A stretch of 64,000 bases of DNA from an uncultured Lachnospiraceae bacterium (lineage in GTDB: Bacteria > Bacillota > Clostridia > Lachnospirales > Lachnospiraceae), in the NCBI GenBank assembly GCA_946552115.1, contig CAMNRH010000011.1, positions 1-64,000 on the forward strand, read 5' to 3'. Position 1 is the first letter of the stretch. Each line of letters opens with the position of its first letter. A program made the position numbers and the translations under genes. The notes beneath the pieces were generated by a model. That model had not been told where the DNA came from, ran no database searches, and saw only the letters and a list, made by a program, of their open reading frames with translations. Below are positions 21,498 through 30,055 of this stretch, piece by piece.

Positions 21498-22898
21498 TTA
21501 AATTTTCCATATCCCGACGACCAGAACTGTCATATCGTCTATCGGAATCTCATTAGAACACTCCAACACCTTTTCCAGAATATAATGCGACAGCTCTTTC
21601 GGATTTTGAATATCCGGTTCTGAGATAAATCTGCTCATCAGATTATCCTGCTGCCCGGTCGGCAGCGCATCAATTACTCCGTCTGTCACCATAACAACAA
21701 AATCACCGGACTCCAATTTCTTTGTCACCGTATCAATTTCAATGTCCTGTATCACCCCTATAGGCAGCGTCACGGAATGAATTTTTTCAACCTCTTCTCC
21801 CCGTTTAATATAAGTCGTTGCCGCACCCGCCTTTACAAACTCACACTCTCCGCTGTACAAATCAAACAGACTCACATCAATCGTAGAAAAACGAACCTCC
21901 TCGCGTCCGATTACCAATGCCGTATTCATAAGCTCTACCGCCGTCCTCGCCGGAAAGCCTGCATCCAAAAGCTCCTCTAAAAGCTCCACTACCATTGTAC
22001 TTTCCCGAAATGCTTCTTCACCTGCTCCCATCCCGTCCGAAAGAGCTACACCTTTCTTCCCTCCCGGAAGATCCGTCATAAGAAATGTATCTCCTGAAAT
22101 CTGTTCACAGTCCTTTCCTATCTTTGCAATTCCCTGCAGCGTATGAAATCTCGCTCCCTCCACACAGCTGACCGTACAATATTCATCACCGACAATCGGA
22201 CGCTCCCCCTGCTCCGGCATCATCACACGTCCTACAATACCTCCCACCTCGGACGCCAGCTCTTTCACCGGGATTACATGCCCTTTCGGCGCCTTAATTG
22301 TAAGATGTATCTCATATTTTCCATTTGAGGTAATATAAAATACAGATGACAGCATTCTCACGCCTGATTTTCGGAGGTGATTTTTTATCTTTTTTTCCAG
22401 ATGTTCATCCTCAAAAATACCTGCGTCCAACTCTCTCGTCGTATTTCGTATCGTTTTCGCAAAATTTTCCAGCTGATTGGCATAGCCCTCCCGGTTTTTC
22501 ACAAGCTTGTTGCTCCATACAAGCTTTTGCTTGGCGCCCTCAAAGGTTTCAAGCGTCTCCCGAAGAAACCGGGGGGCCATAATACACTGCTTCTGAAGAC
22601 GCCGCTTCAACTCCACATTAAGCTCTGCGCCGTATTCCTCTACCGCGCATAAAATCTCATACATCATATGATACGTATTCAGCCGCCTCTCCCCCAGGCA
22701 AGCCGCTTTATTCTCACAATTTTCACATACCTTTTCCGTAACGCGACGGAACATATCCTCATTTTCCTCTTTTGTAAACGTCATCCGGTAATCCGTAAGC
22801 CTCAAAAAAATATTCGACAAGTGTCCCAGCGAATCCGCCAGCTTGTCCATCTGGATTACATATGGATTCAGAAAAATCTCTTTCTCTTTCATATCCAT
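21498..22898 (-). CDS. spoIIE: SpoIIE-family PP2C phosphatase lacking an N-terminal membrane domain
   Basis: 466 aa; C-terminal SpoIIE phosphatase (LSDGMGAGEEA, VMVTDGVIDA); begins in cytosolic Cys-rich region. Confidence 0.85.
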   Translation of the reverse strand: MDMKEKEIFLNPYVIQMDKLADSLGHLSNIFLRLTDYRMTFTKEENEDMFRRVTEKVCENCENKAACLGERRLNTYHMMYEILCAVEEYGAELNVELKRRLQKQCIMAPRFLRETLETFEGAKQKLVWSNKLVKNREGYANQLENFAKTIRNTTRELDAGIFEDEHLEKKIKNHLRKSGVRMLSSVFYITSNGKYEIHLTIKAPKGHVIPVKELASEVGGIVGRVMMPEQGERPIVGDEYCTVSCVEGARFHTLQGIAKIGKDCEQISGDTFLMTDLPGGKKGVALSDGMGAGEEAFRESTMVVELLEELLDAGFPARTAVELMNTALVIGREEVRFSTIDVSLFDLYSGECEFVKAGAATTYIKRGEEVEKIHSVTLPIGVIQDIEIDTVTKKLESGDFVVMVTDGVIDALPTGQQDNLMSRFISEPDIQNPKELSHYILEKVLECSNEIPIDDMTVLVVGIWKI

Positions 22899-22912
22899 TC
22901 TATACTCCCTCC

Positions 22913-22970
22913 AGTTGGGGACGGGGAAAAATTAAAAAAACCCCGTCCCAGATTGAAAAAAACCTGTCCC
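22913..22970 (-). repeat. Palindromic repeat R5 (hairpin + box)
   Basis: agttggggacggggaaaaattaaaaaaaccccgtcccagattgaaaaaaacctgtccc. Confidence 0.9.
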
Positions 22971-22973
22971 TAT

Positions 22974-23003
22974 TGAAAAAAGCTCCGGGCATATTGCCCG
23001 AAG
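22974..23003 (-). terminator. Rho-independent terminator of ftsB-like gene
   Basis: Minus strand AGCTTCGGGCAATATGCCCGGAGCTTTTTTC. Confidence 0.8.
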
Positions 23004-23047
23004 CTTCTCTTACGTATCTCATACCTGTTATCTCTTCACAGCTGTTT

Positions 23048-23371
23048 TTATTTGGCCCTGAAAATAATCTCATTTTCATTTACTAAGCCTAATTTATCTT
23101 TTGCCACTTCCTCCACATACTCCTCTGTGCCTACATATTTTTCAAGCGCATCTATCTCCGCAGAACGCTCTTTCTCTTCTTCAATCTGCTTTTTCAGCTC
23201 TATCTCCTGTGCCCGATATGCCCTGTCCTTTTCACGGAGTGATATCGCATTTACGGACACCACTGCCATTAAAAGTATAATAACCGCGCCCACTGCAAGC
23301 ATACTGCGCCTATACCGACTCACATGCCGTTTCTGTCTCTTTCTGCGACTTTTGCTTCTTACATTTTTCAT
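23048..23371 (-). CDS. Septum formation initiator, FtsB/DivIC family
   Basis: Single TM then coiled coil and VAKDKLGLVNENEIIFR; genomic context yabQ/yabP. Confidence 0.85.
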   Translation of the reverse strand: MKNVRSKSRRKRQKRHVSRYRRSMLAVGAVIILLMAVVSVNAISLREKDRAYRAQEIELKKQIEEEKERSAEIDALEKYVGTEEYVEEVAKDKLGLVNENEIIFRAK

Positions 23372-23452
23372 ATTTTTACCCTTATACCGGCTCCCCGCCA
23401 ACATTTTATACTCCCTGAAACAATTTTATATTATCTTGTTTCAGGTTGTTTA

Positions 23453-23764
23453 TCAACTCTTTTTACGCAAAAAAATTCCCCAAATTTTTTCAAATTTTTT
23501 AACAAAAACAGACATTAAAACAGTTCCAATCACAACACCTAGTATAAAATGCCATCTTATTCTACCACTATTTGTTTGGTAAATTTGTATAAACAAATAT
23601 ATAGCGGCGCCAATCCAAAATATCATATCTTCTATTCCGATTAAAATAAGGCTGTGCTTTACAATTTCACGAAAACATCCCAGACATTTGTATGCCAGCC
23701 TGACGCTTGCTCCCGAAAGCAGCGCCACACAAAACACGATTACTTCCTTTTCTATTCCCGGCAT
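23453..23764 (-). CDS. yabQ: Spore cortex biosynthesis protein YabQ
   Basis: 103 aa hydrophobic protein in conserved rqcP-yabP-yabQ-divIC order. Confidence 0.8.
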   Translation of the reverse strand: MPGIEKEVIVFCVALLSGASVRLAYKCLGCFREIVKHSLILIGIEDMIFWIGAAIYLFIQIYQTNSGRIRWHFILGVVIGTVLMSVFVKKFEKIWGIFLRKKS

Positions 23765-23770
23765 TTTCTA

Positions 23771-24067
23771 TTACCTGAACAACTTAGAAAACAGGCTTTC
23801 GCCTCCTTGTTTTGCACTGGCATGAATATCAGAATAAGAAATACTGTCAATATTCCCGGACAAATCGACCTCTCCTTTCTCCACGCTCAGCCGGTTTACG
23901 TGAAGATCCGTCCCTTTCACCATCATCATCCCCTGTTCTGTCTCCAGTAAAATCTCATTTAAATCAAAAGAAAGCACGTCAATTACTCCTGTTACCATAC
24001 TCGTTTTCCGATTATTCACAACAAGCTTATGACTCTTTCCAACTGTTCTTTCTTCCATATGTATCAC
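23771..24067 (-). CDS. yabP: Sporulation protein YabP
   Basis: 98 aa; HKLVVNNRKTSMVTGVIDVLSFDLNEILLETEQGMMMVKG. Confidence 0.88.
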   Translation of the reverse strand: MIHMEERTVGKSHKLVVNNRKTSMVTGVIDVLSFDLNEILLETEQGMMMVKGTDLHVNRLSVEKGEVDLSGNIDSISYSDIHASAKQGGESLFSKLFR

Positions 24068-24107
24068 AACCTTTCTTAATAATCATATGAAAGGCTGCTA
24101 CCTTTTA

Positions 24108-24347
24108 TTACAAATATTTAAACAAGTCTTTTGCTTCTTCTTTCTTCGTCGTCTCCTGAATATCAAGAACCTGAACCTTAACTGTCTTTGTTCCAAACTG
24201 AATCTCAATAATATCCCCTGTTTTTACTTTTACAGAAGCCTTTGCCGTTTTTCCGTTTACCAAAACGCGGCCGGCATCGCACGCTTCATTCGCGATAGTT
24301 CTCCTTTTAATCAAACGGGATACTTTCAAAAATTTATCTAATCTCAT
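24108..24347 (-). CDS. S4-domain RNA-binding protein, RqcP (YabO) type
   Basis: 79 aa; MRLDKFLKVSRLIKRRTIANEACDAGRVLVNGKTAKASVKVKTGD. Confidence 0.88.
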   Translation of the reverse strand: MRLDKFLKVSRLIKRRTIANEACDAGRVLVNGKTAKASVKVKTGDIIEIQFGTKTVKVQVLDIQETTKKEEAKDLFKYL

Positions 24348-24359
24348 ATTTCCCTCCGT

Positions 24360-24392
24360 TAAAAAAGTAGAGAGTTCAAAACCTCTCTACTT
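24360..24392 (-). terminator. Rho-independent terminator after HU gene
   Basis: Minus strand AAGTAGAGAGGTTTTGAACTCTCTACTTTTTT. Confidence 0.85.
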
Positions 24393-24410
24393 CGTTACTT
24401 CTTTGTATAA

Positions 24411-24686
24411 TTACTCATTAACAGCATCCTTTAATGCTTTGCCAGCCTTAAATTTGGGAGCTTTGCAAGCCGCAATCTTCATTGTTTTTCCGGTCTGTGG
24501 GTTTCTTCCTTCTCTTGCAGCCCTTGTGCTTGTCTCAAACGTACCAAATCCAACTAATTGAACCTTATGATCTTTCTTAAGTTCTGCTGTAACTACATCA
24601 ACAAAAGCTTTTAATGCTTTTTCAGAATCTTTTTTAGAAATCTCTGCCTGGCTGGCAATGGCTGCCACTAATTCTGTTTTGTTCAT
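24411..24686 (-). CDS. HU-family DNA-binding protein
   Basis: 91 aa; MNKTELVAAIASQAEISKKDSEKALKAF...GRNPQTGKTMKI. Confidence 0.96.
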   Translation of the reverse strand: MNKTELVAAIASQAEISKKDSEKALKAFVDVVTAELKKDHKVQLVGFGTFETSTRAAREGRNPQTGKTMKIAACKAPKFKAGKALKDAVNE

Positions 24687-24838
24687 GGAATATTTTCCTC
24701 CTCTTGTTTAAATCTCTAGACTTAATGCCTTAGTTACTGTTATAACTGTTTTCATATTATTTGTCAAGGCAATTTCTGTGTTTTACGCGCTTTTTACGCG
24801 CTTTTGGCCGTATTTTACAAATTTTTCCTGTTTTTCTC

Positions 24839-26575
24839 CTACAGCATTGCCTCAATCATCTCCAACACTTTTCCGCCCAGCTTTTCAGAACGCTCGTCCG
24901 CATCTGCAAGAGAGCTTCCCTTAATTCCATAATAGAATTTTACTTTCGGCTCCGTCCCGGATGGTCTTACGCACAACCATGCGTCATCCGTAAGGTCATA
25001 ATACAGCACATTCGATGCCGGAAGCCCTGTCTGCGTCTCTTCTCCCGTCTCAATATTCTTAATAATGCCAGTCTGGTAATCCCTTGCACTTAATACCTTA
25101 TATTCACCAACCTCTGTCGGGGGATTTTTGCGGAATGTCTCCAAAATTTCCTGAATTTTCACGAGCCCTTCAATTCCTTTCAGTGTAACAGATTTTATAT
25201 CTTCTTTATAGTAGCCATATTTATCATACATGTCCACCATTGCATCCCACAATGTCTTTCCCTTTGTCTTATAAAATGCCGCCGCCTCACAAAGCGCCAT
25301 CGTTGCCACTATTGCATCCTTATCTCTCGCATATGTACCAATCAGACAGCCATAGCTTTCCTCAAAGCCAAAGAGATAACTTCCCTTTCCGGACTGCTCA
25401 AAGCCTAAAATCTGCTGTCCGATATATTTGAAGCCGGTCAGCACCTCAATAAATCCCGCACCGTATTCCTTTGCAATCGCCTTTGCCATGTTCGAGGTAA
25501 CAATAGATTTAATCAGGTAGCCATCCTCGGGAAGCCCTTCTGTAGCCTTACGCTCTTTAATCTCATAATCCGCAAGCAGACAGCCTGACATATTTCCGGT
25601 AAGAACCTTATACTCGCCAGATTTTGTATCCTTTACGTATACACCGAGACGGTCTGCATCCGGGTCTGTCGCCAAAATAAGATCTGCATTGACCTCCTCA
25701 GCAAGCTTAAGTCCCAGAGTAAATGCCTCTTTAGCTTCCGGATTCGGATAAGATACTGTCGGGAAGTCGCCGTCGGGGAGCTCCTGTTCCTTTACTACAT
25801 ATACATTTTCAAAGCCCAGTTCTCTTAAGATACGTCTTGCCGGAATATTTCCGGTTCCGTGAAGCGGGCTGTACACGATTTTAAGCTCACTCTTCATGGC
25901 ATCAATGGCATCCTGATGAATTACCTGCTTTTTAAGCTCCGCAATATAGCTGTCATCAATCGCCTCGCCAATCACCTCATACAGACCGGAAGCTTTCGCC
26001 TCCGCCTTTTCCATAGTCTTTACAGTACTGTAATCCGTAACTGCTTCCACTTCCTCCATAATTCCCTTGTCATGCGGAGGTGTAATTTGTGCTCCATCCT
26101 CCCAGTAAACCTTATATCCGTTATATTCCGGCGGATTATGGCTCGCAGTAATATTAATTCCGGCGATACAGCCAAGCTTACGCACTGCGAAAGAAAGCTC
26201 CGGCGTGGGCCTCAATGATTCAAACACATAGGCCTTAATTCCATTTGCGGCAAGACACAGCGCCGCCTCATCCGCAAATTCCGGAGACATACAGCGAGAA
26301 TCATAGGCTATTGCCACCCCTTGGCCTTTCGCATCCTTTTTTGCAATATAATTTGCAAGCCCCTGCGTAGCCTTACGTATGGTATAAATATTCATACGGT
26401 TCGTACCAGCGCCGATAATCCCTCTAAGACCTGCGGTTCCGAACTCCAGATCTTTATAAAAACGCTCCTCAATTTCCTGTTCGTTGTCTGCGATTGCATT
26501 TAGCTCTGTTTTCGTAGCCTCATCAAAATACGGGTTATTTATCCATTCCTCATAATTCCTACGATATTCCATCAT
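24839..26575 (-). CDS. Phospho-sugar mutase (phosphoglucomutase/phosphomannomutase)
   Basis: GTAGLRGIIGAGTNRMN, TASHNPPEYNGYKVYW, DPDADRLGV. Confidence 0.93.
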   Translation of the reverse strand: MMEYRRNYEEWINNPYFDEATKTELNAIADNEQEIEERFYKDLEFGTAGLRGIIGAGTNRMNIYTIRKATQGLANYIAKKDAKGQGVAIAYDSRCMSPEFADEAALCLAANGIKAYVFESLRPTPELSFAVRKLGCIAGINITASHNPPEYNGYKVYWEDGAQITPPHDKGIMEEVEAVTDYSTVKTMEKAEAKASGLYEVIGEAIDDSYIAELKKQVIHQDAIDAMKSELKIVYSPLHGTGNIPARRILRELGFENVYVVKEQELPDGDFPTVSYPNPEAKEAFTLGLKLAEEVNADLILATDPDADRLGVYVKDTKSGEYKVLTGNMSGCLLADYEIKERKATEGLPEDGYLIKSIVTSNMAKAIAKEYGAGFIEVLTGFKYIGQQILGFEQSGKGSYLFGFEESYGCLIGTYARDKDAIVATMALCEAAAFYKTKGKTLWDAMVDMYDKYGYYKEDIKSVTLKGIEGLVKIQEILETFRKNPPTEVGEYKVLSARDYQTGIIKNIETGEETQTGLPASNVLYYDLTDDAWLCVRPSGTEPKVKFYYGIKGSSLADADERSEKLGGKVLEMIEAML

Positions 26576-26619
26576 TTGGTACCTCCTGTTTTTATATACC
26601 ATAATTATACAACAGGATA

Positions 26620-27621
26620 TCATAAATGAAAAGAAAATATGTTATTTAAAAATCGCTCTTTCTCCTCTGTCTGACGAATCGCTGTGTTAATCTTCTCAAT
26701 ACTCTTTACAGATATCCACGCCTTGTTAGAACGGTAATAGGAATCTGCCAGCTTCCAGAACTTCTCCGGATATATAAAACGTATTTTCAAATACTCTGTC
26801 TCTTCCTTACTAATAGGCCTTATTGCAGAATATGCATTTATCATATTGTCGCCCAGCCGCTCTTTCCATCCCTGCTTTTCCAAAACCTTACGCAGGAAAT
26901 AATATAAATCCTCCATCTGGACATCACGCCTGAAACGCTCAAAATTCGTTGTCATAAGAAACTTTGTCCCCGGAAGCTGCTCCATCAAAATATTATGATA
27001 ATTATATTCTCCGTGAATCATATGTGAATTCTCAATACTTTCCTCATAAAGCCCGTCGTAAGCAGAGCTTTCCAACACGTGCAGCGCCGTATCCGCCCAC
27101 TGATACATCCCATCAAAATATTTTAGAAAAGCGAACTCAAACTCACCTTTCGGAGAAACTCCTCTCATAAATTTGCGCACTTTCTTCAGTTCTCGGTTAT
27201 GGCGCATGTATTCTTCTTTCATCTGTCCGGCCGCCGGAGCGCTATGCTCCGTTTTTCCGCGCATCAAAAGATGAAGCTTCGCCAGATTTCCAGCAGCCTT
27301 TAAAAGCTCACCCGTCTTTCGTATATCACACTCTCGTCCGTCTGCCCAGCATTTAACCACATATCTGCTCCCATCCTCCGTAAGACTTACATACTCCCCT
27401 TCTTTATTTTTCAAAGGAAAATCGGCCTGCATATAACCATGATTCTCAAGAGATCCATACAATTCGAGAAGTGCAGGTATTTTTGTCTTTGAAATAACTA
27501 CCTCTTTCAACAAAAGAAGTCCTTTATCTGTGTCGCATAAAATAGCACCCCTTGTTTTATGGGTGCCGGACACTGCGATATCATATTGTTCTAATATACT
27601 ATTTATTTCATATTCCTGCAT
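26620..27621 (-). CDS. CotS-family spore coat / kinase-like protein
   Basis: MQEYEINSILEQYDIAVSGTHKTRGAILCDTDKGLLLLKE; APH-like fold. Confidence 0.75.
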   Translation of the reverse strand: MQEYEINSILEQYDIAVSGTHKTRGAILCDTDKGLLLLKEVVISKTKIPALLELYGSLENHGYMQADFPLKNKEGEYVSLTEDGSRYVVKCWADGRECDIRKTGELLKAAGNLAKLHLLMRGKTEHSAPAAGQMKEEYMRHNRELKKVRKFMRGVSPKGEFEFAFLKYFDGMYQWADTALHVLESSAYDGLYEESIENSHMIHGEYNYHNILMEQLPGTKFLMTTNFERFRRDVQMEDLYYFLRKVLEKQGWKERLGDNMINAYSAIRPISKEETEYLKIRFIYPEKFWKLADSYYRSNKAWISVKSIEKINTAIRQTEEKERFLNNIFSFHL

Positions 27622-27687
27622 AGCAATCCCCTGCACTTTACCTTACATATTCTCTCTATCGTATGCGCGGAATACCCAAAATAGACC

Positions 27688-27766
27688 ATTGGGGACGGGG
27701 TAAAATTAAAAAAACTCCGTCCCCAATTGAATTTACCCTGTCCCTAATCAGCTTTTTCCCTGTCCC
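27688..27766 (-). repeat. Palindromic repeat R6 (hairpin + two boxes)
   Basis: ttggggacggggtaaaattaaaaaaactccgtccccaattgaatttaccctgtccctaatcagctttttccctgtccc. Confidence 0.94.
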
Positions 27767-29097
27767 TCCCGCTCCAATACTTCTAATAATATTTCTTTCT
27801 TATTCATCTCCGGTCTCTCTATTACCATTTCCAACAATTCTCTAAGCTTTTCTCCTATCTCTTTCCCCGGCTTCACACCAGCCTTTATCAAATCATTGCC
27901 GGTTACCTCCAACGCTTTTAACGTTACACATTGTCCCGCTTCTACAATCTCATAATAGATTCTTTCAATATCATCCAAATTTCTTATTTTTTCCTCCCGC
28001 CTATACATGCTCTGTGCCAATACATCAGCGCGACGCACCTCCATATAATACGGAAACAAATCTTCTCCAATCCGACTCATAGCACGGCGGACATTTTTCG
28101 CTTCCGCCGGCATACGATAATCATGATAAAACACCAGTCTTGATACCTTACGCAAAGTATCATTATCGAATTTAAGCCGCCGTAATACCTGTTTCGTGAT
28201 TTTCTCACTTTCTATCGCATGCTTTTTAAAATGAGCCCGCCCCTTTTCGTCAATTGTTTTAAACGCCGGTTTTCCCATATCGTGAAAAAGCATCGTAAGA
28301 CGCAGTATTTTATCCGCTCTGCTATTACTCATCGCATGTATCGTATGTTCTCCCACATTGTACATATGATGAGGCGTTTCCTGTTCTGTTTCCATAAGAC
28401 AATCAAATTCCGGAATAAACTCTTTTGTTATTCCAAGCTCATACGCATCCCGTATAAGTTCCGGATGTTTGGATGTCAGCATTTTTACCAATTCTACCTG
28501 TATCCGTTCAGCGCTGATATTTTTAAGATTAGGCGCAAGACATCTCATACCACATCGAGTTTCTTTCTCAATTTCAAATTCCAATTGTGCTGCAAAACGT
28601 ATACCTCTCAGAATACGAAGCGCATCCTCCGAAAAACGCTCTTTAGCATTTCCGACACAACGTATTATTTTATTGTTTAAATCCTGGATGCCTCCAAATA
28701 AATCGACAAGTCCATTTATATCGTTATACGCCATCGCATTAATCGTAAAATCCCTGCGCAGTAAATCTTCCTTTAGATTTCTTGTAAAAACCACTTCCTT
28801 AGGGTGACGGCCATCTTCATATTTCCCGTCAATCCGATAGGTTGTCACTTCAAAGCACTCACCCCCAAGCAAGACCGTCACTGTACCATGTTCAATACCT
28901 GTATCAAATGTACGCGCAAATATCCTTTTCGTTTCCTCTGGCAAAGCAGAAGTAGTAATATCCCAATCTTCAGGAATTCTTCCAAGTATAGAATCCCTCA
29001 CACAGCCGCCAACCGCATAAGTTTCATAACCATGTTCTTGAAGAATAGTAATAATTTTATTCACTTTCTCCGGCAATACAATCCTTTTATTCCCCAT
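27748..29097 (-). CDS. cca: CCA tRNA nucleotidyltransferase with HD domain
   Basis: 449 aa; YAVGGCVRDSILGRIPEDWDITTSALPEE; C-terminal GQGKS* encoded in repeat R6. Confidence 0.93.
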   Translation of the reverse strand: MGNKRIVLPEKVNKIITILQEHGYETYAVGGCVRDSILGRIPEDWDITTSALPEETKRIFARTFDTGIEHGTVTVLLGGECFEVTTYRIDGKYEDGRHPKEVVFTRNLKEDLLRRDFTINAMAYNDINGLVDLFGGIQDLNNKIIRCVGNAKERFSEDALRILRGIRFAAQLEFEIEKETRCGMRCLAPNLKNISAERIQVELVKMLTSKHPELIRDAYELGITKEFIPEFDCLMETEQETPHHMYNVGEHTIHAMSNSRADKILRLTMLFHDMGKPAFKTIDEKGRAHFKKHAIESEKITKQVLRRLKFDNDTLRKVSRLVFYHDYRMPAEAKNVRRAMSRIGEDLFPYYMEVRRADVLAQSMYRREEKIRNLDDIERIYYEIVEAGQCVTLKALEVTGNDLIKAGVKPGKEIGEKLRELLEMVIERPEMNKKEILLEVLEREGQGKS

Positions 29098-29114
29098 CTC
29101 GCTTCCTCCCTCCT

Positions 29115-29194
29115 AGTTGGGGACGGGGTAAAATCAAAAAAACTCCGTCCCCAATTGAATTTACCCTGTCCCTAATTAACTTCTTCCCTGTCCC
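29115..29194 (-). repeat. Palindromic repeat R7 (hairpin + two boxes), left flank of the RAYT-like gene
   Basis: Near-identical to R6 along its length. Confidence 0.94.
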
Positions 29195-29955
29195 AATTCA
29201 TTTTCTATCATTTTTCTAATCTCTTGTGCAGATTTTTTTGAAATATGAAACCAATCCCTGATTTTATTTTCAAATTGTGTCCTTGTCTTAGTATAATCCA
29301 AAATTTCTTTTGCGGGAAGCTTTAATTCATATTGCATATCCTGAAGGATATCCCTGGAAATTTCTTTTCTTTGTACAAGTTCTTCCTCTGGCATTCCGAT
29401 GAAAAAATTTCTATCACTCATTTTATGAAAATTCACAAAATCTATATAAGTCTCAAATCTTTTCTTGTTCATACTATATGCGGCATCTGCTAAAATCCGC
29501 TCCTTTTCATCCCTATACCGATAATACTCCTTCGCACTACTATAAGTATACTCTTCAATATTTCTGCAAACTCTTGCTTTCACTGGATTTAAATGAATAT
29601 ATCTTAGACAATTCCAAAAATAGCCATTATCCTCAATACACTGACTCCGATATCTGTCCTGAAACACATATCCTACTCTTTTGTGTCTATAATTATAGTA
29701 TTTCGCATAACCGGCTGAAATTTTTGACATAAACGATGCAAGGTCGTCCAACTTTGCTTCTAGTAATAAATGAACATGATTAGACATAATACAATATGCA
29801 AAGATTTTTACATTGTATTCTTGATAATTTTCTCTAATTAAATTTAGAATTCTTGTTTTTTCTCGCTTGTCCCTGAAAATTAATGCTTTATTCAAGCCTC
29901 TGACAACTATATGATAACAGTCCGTCCGGCTTTTCTGTCTGGCTCTTCTTGACAC
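29176..29955 (-). CDS. REP-associated tyrosine transposase-like (Y1/IS200-like, TnpA_REP)
   Basis: 259 aa; YHIVVRGLNKALIFRD, YCIMSNHVHLLLEA (HUH-like HxH), YVFQDRYRSQCIEDNGYFWNCLRYIHLNPVKARV. Confidence 0.9.
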   Translation of the reverse strand: MSRRARQKSRTDCYHIVVRGLNKALIFRDKREKTRILNLIRENYQEYNVKIFAYCIMSNHVHLLLEAKLDDLASFMSKISAGYAKYYNYRHKRVGYVFQDRYRSQCIEDNGYFWNCLRYIHLNPVKARVCRNIEEYTYSSAKEYYRYRDEKERILADAAYSMNKKRFETYIDFVNFHKMSDRNFFIGMPEEELVQRKEISRDILQDMQYELKLPAKEILDYTKTRTQFENKIRDWFHISKKSAQEIRKMIENELGQGRS

Positions 29956-29973
29956 TATATTCCTCCCTTATAA

Positions 29974-30054
29974 GGGGACAGGAATATTTCAACTTCGGGA
30001 CAGGGTTCTTTCAATTTGGGACGGGGTTTTTTTAATTTTACCCCGTCCCCAACT
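29974..30054 (+). repeat. Palindromic repeat R8 (two boxes + hairpin), right flank of the RAYT-like gene
   Basis: ggggacaggaatatttcaacttcgggacagggttctttcaatttgggacggggtttttttaattttaccccgtccccaact. Confidence 0.94.
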
Positions 30055-30055
30055 A

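Larger units (their letters stand above)
29115..30054 (-). mobile_element. Candidate REP/RAYT-type element: Y1 transposase flanked by inverted copies of the dispersed repeat
   Basis: R7 and R8 are in inverted orientation with hairpins outward and boxes inward around the transposase ORF. Confidence 0.75.
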
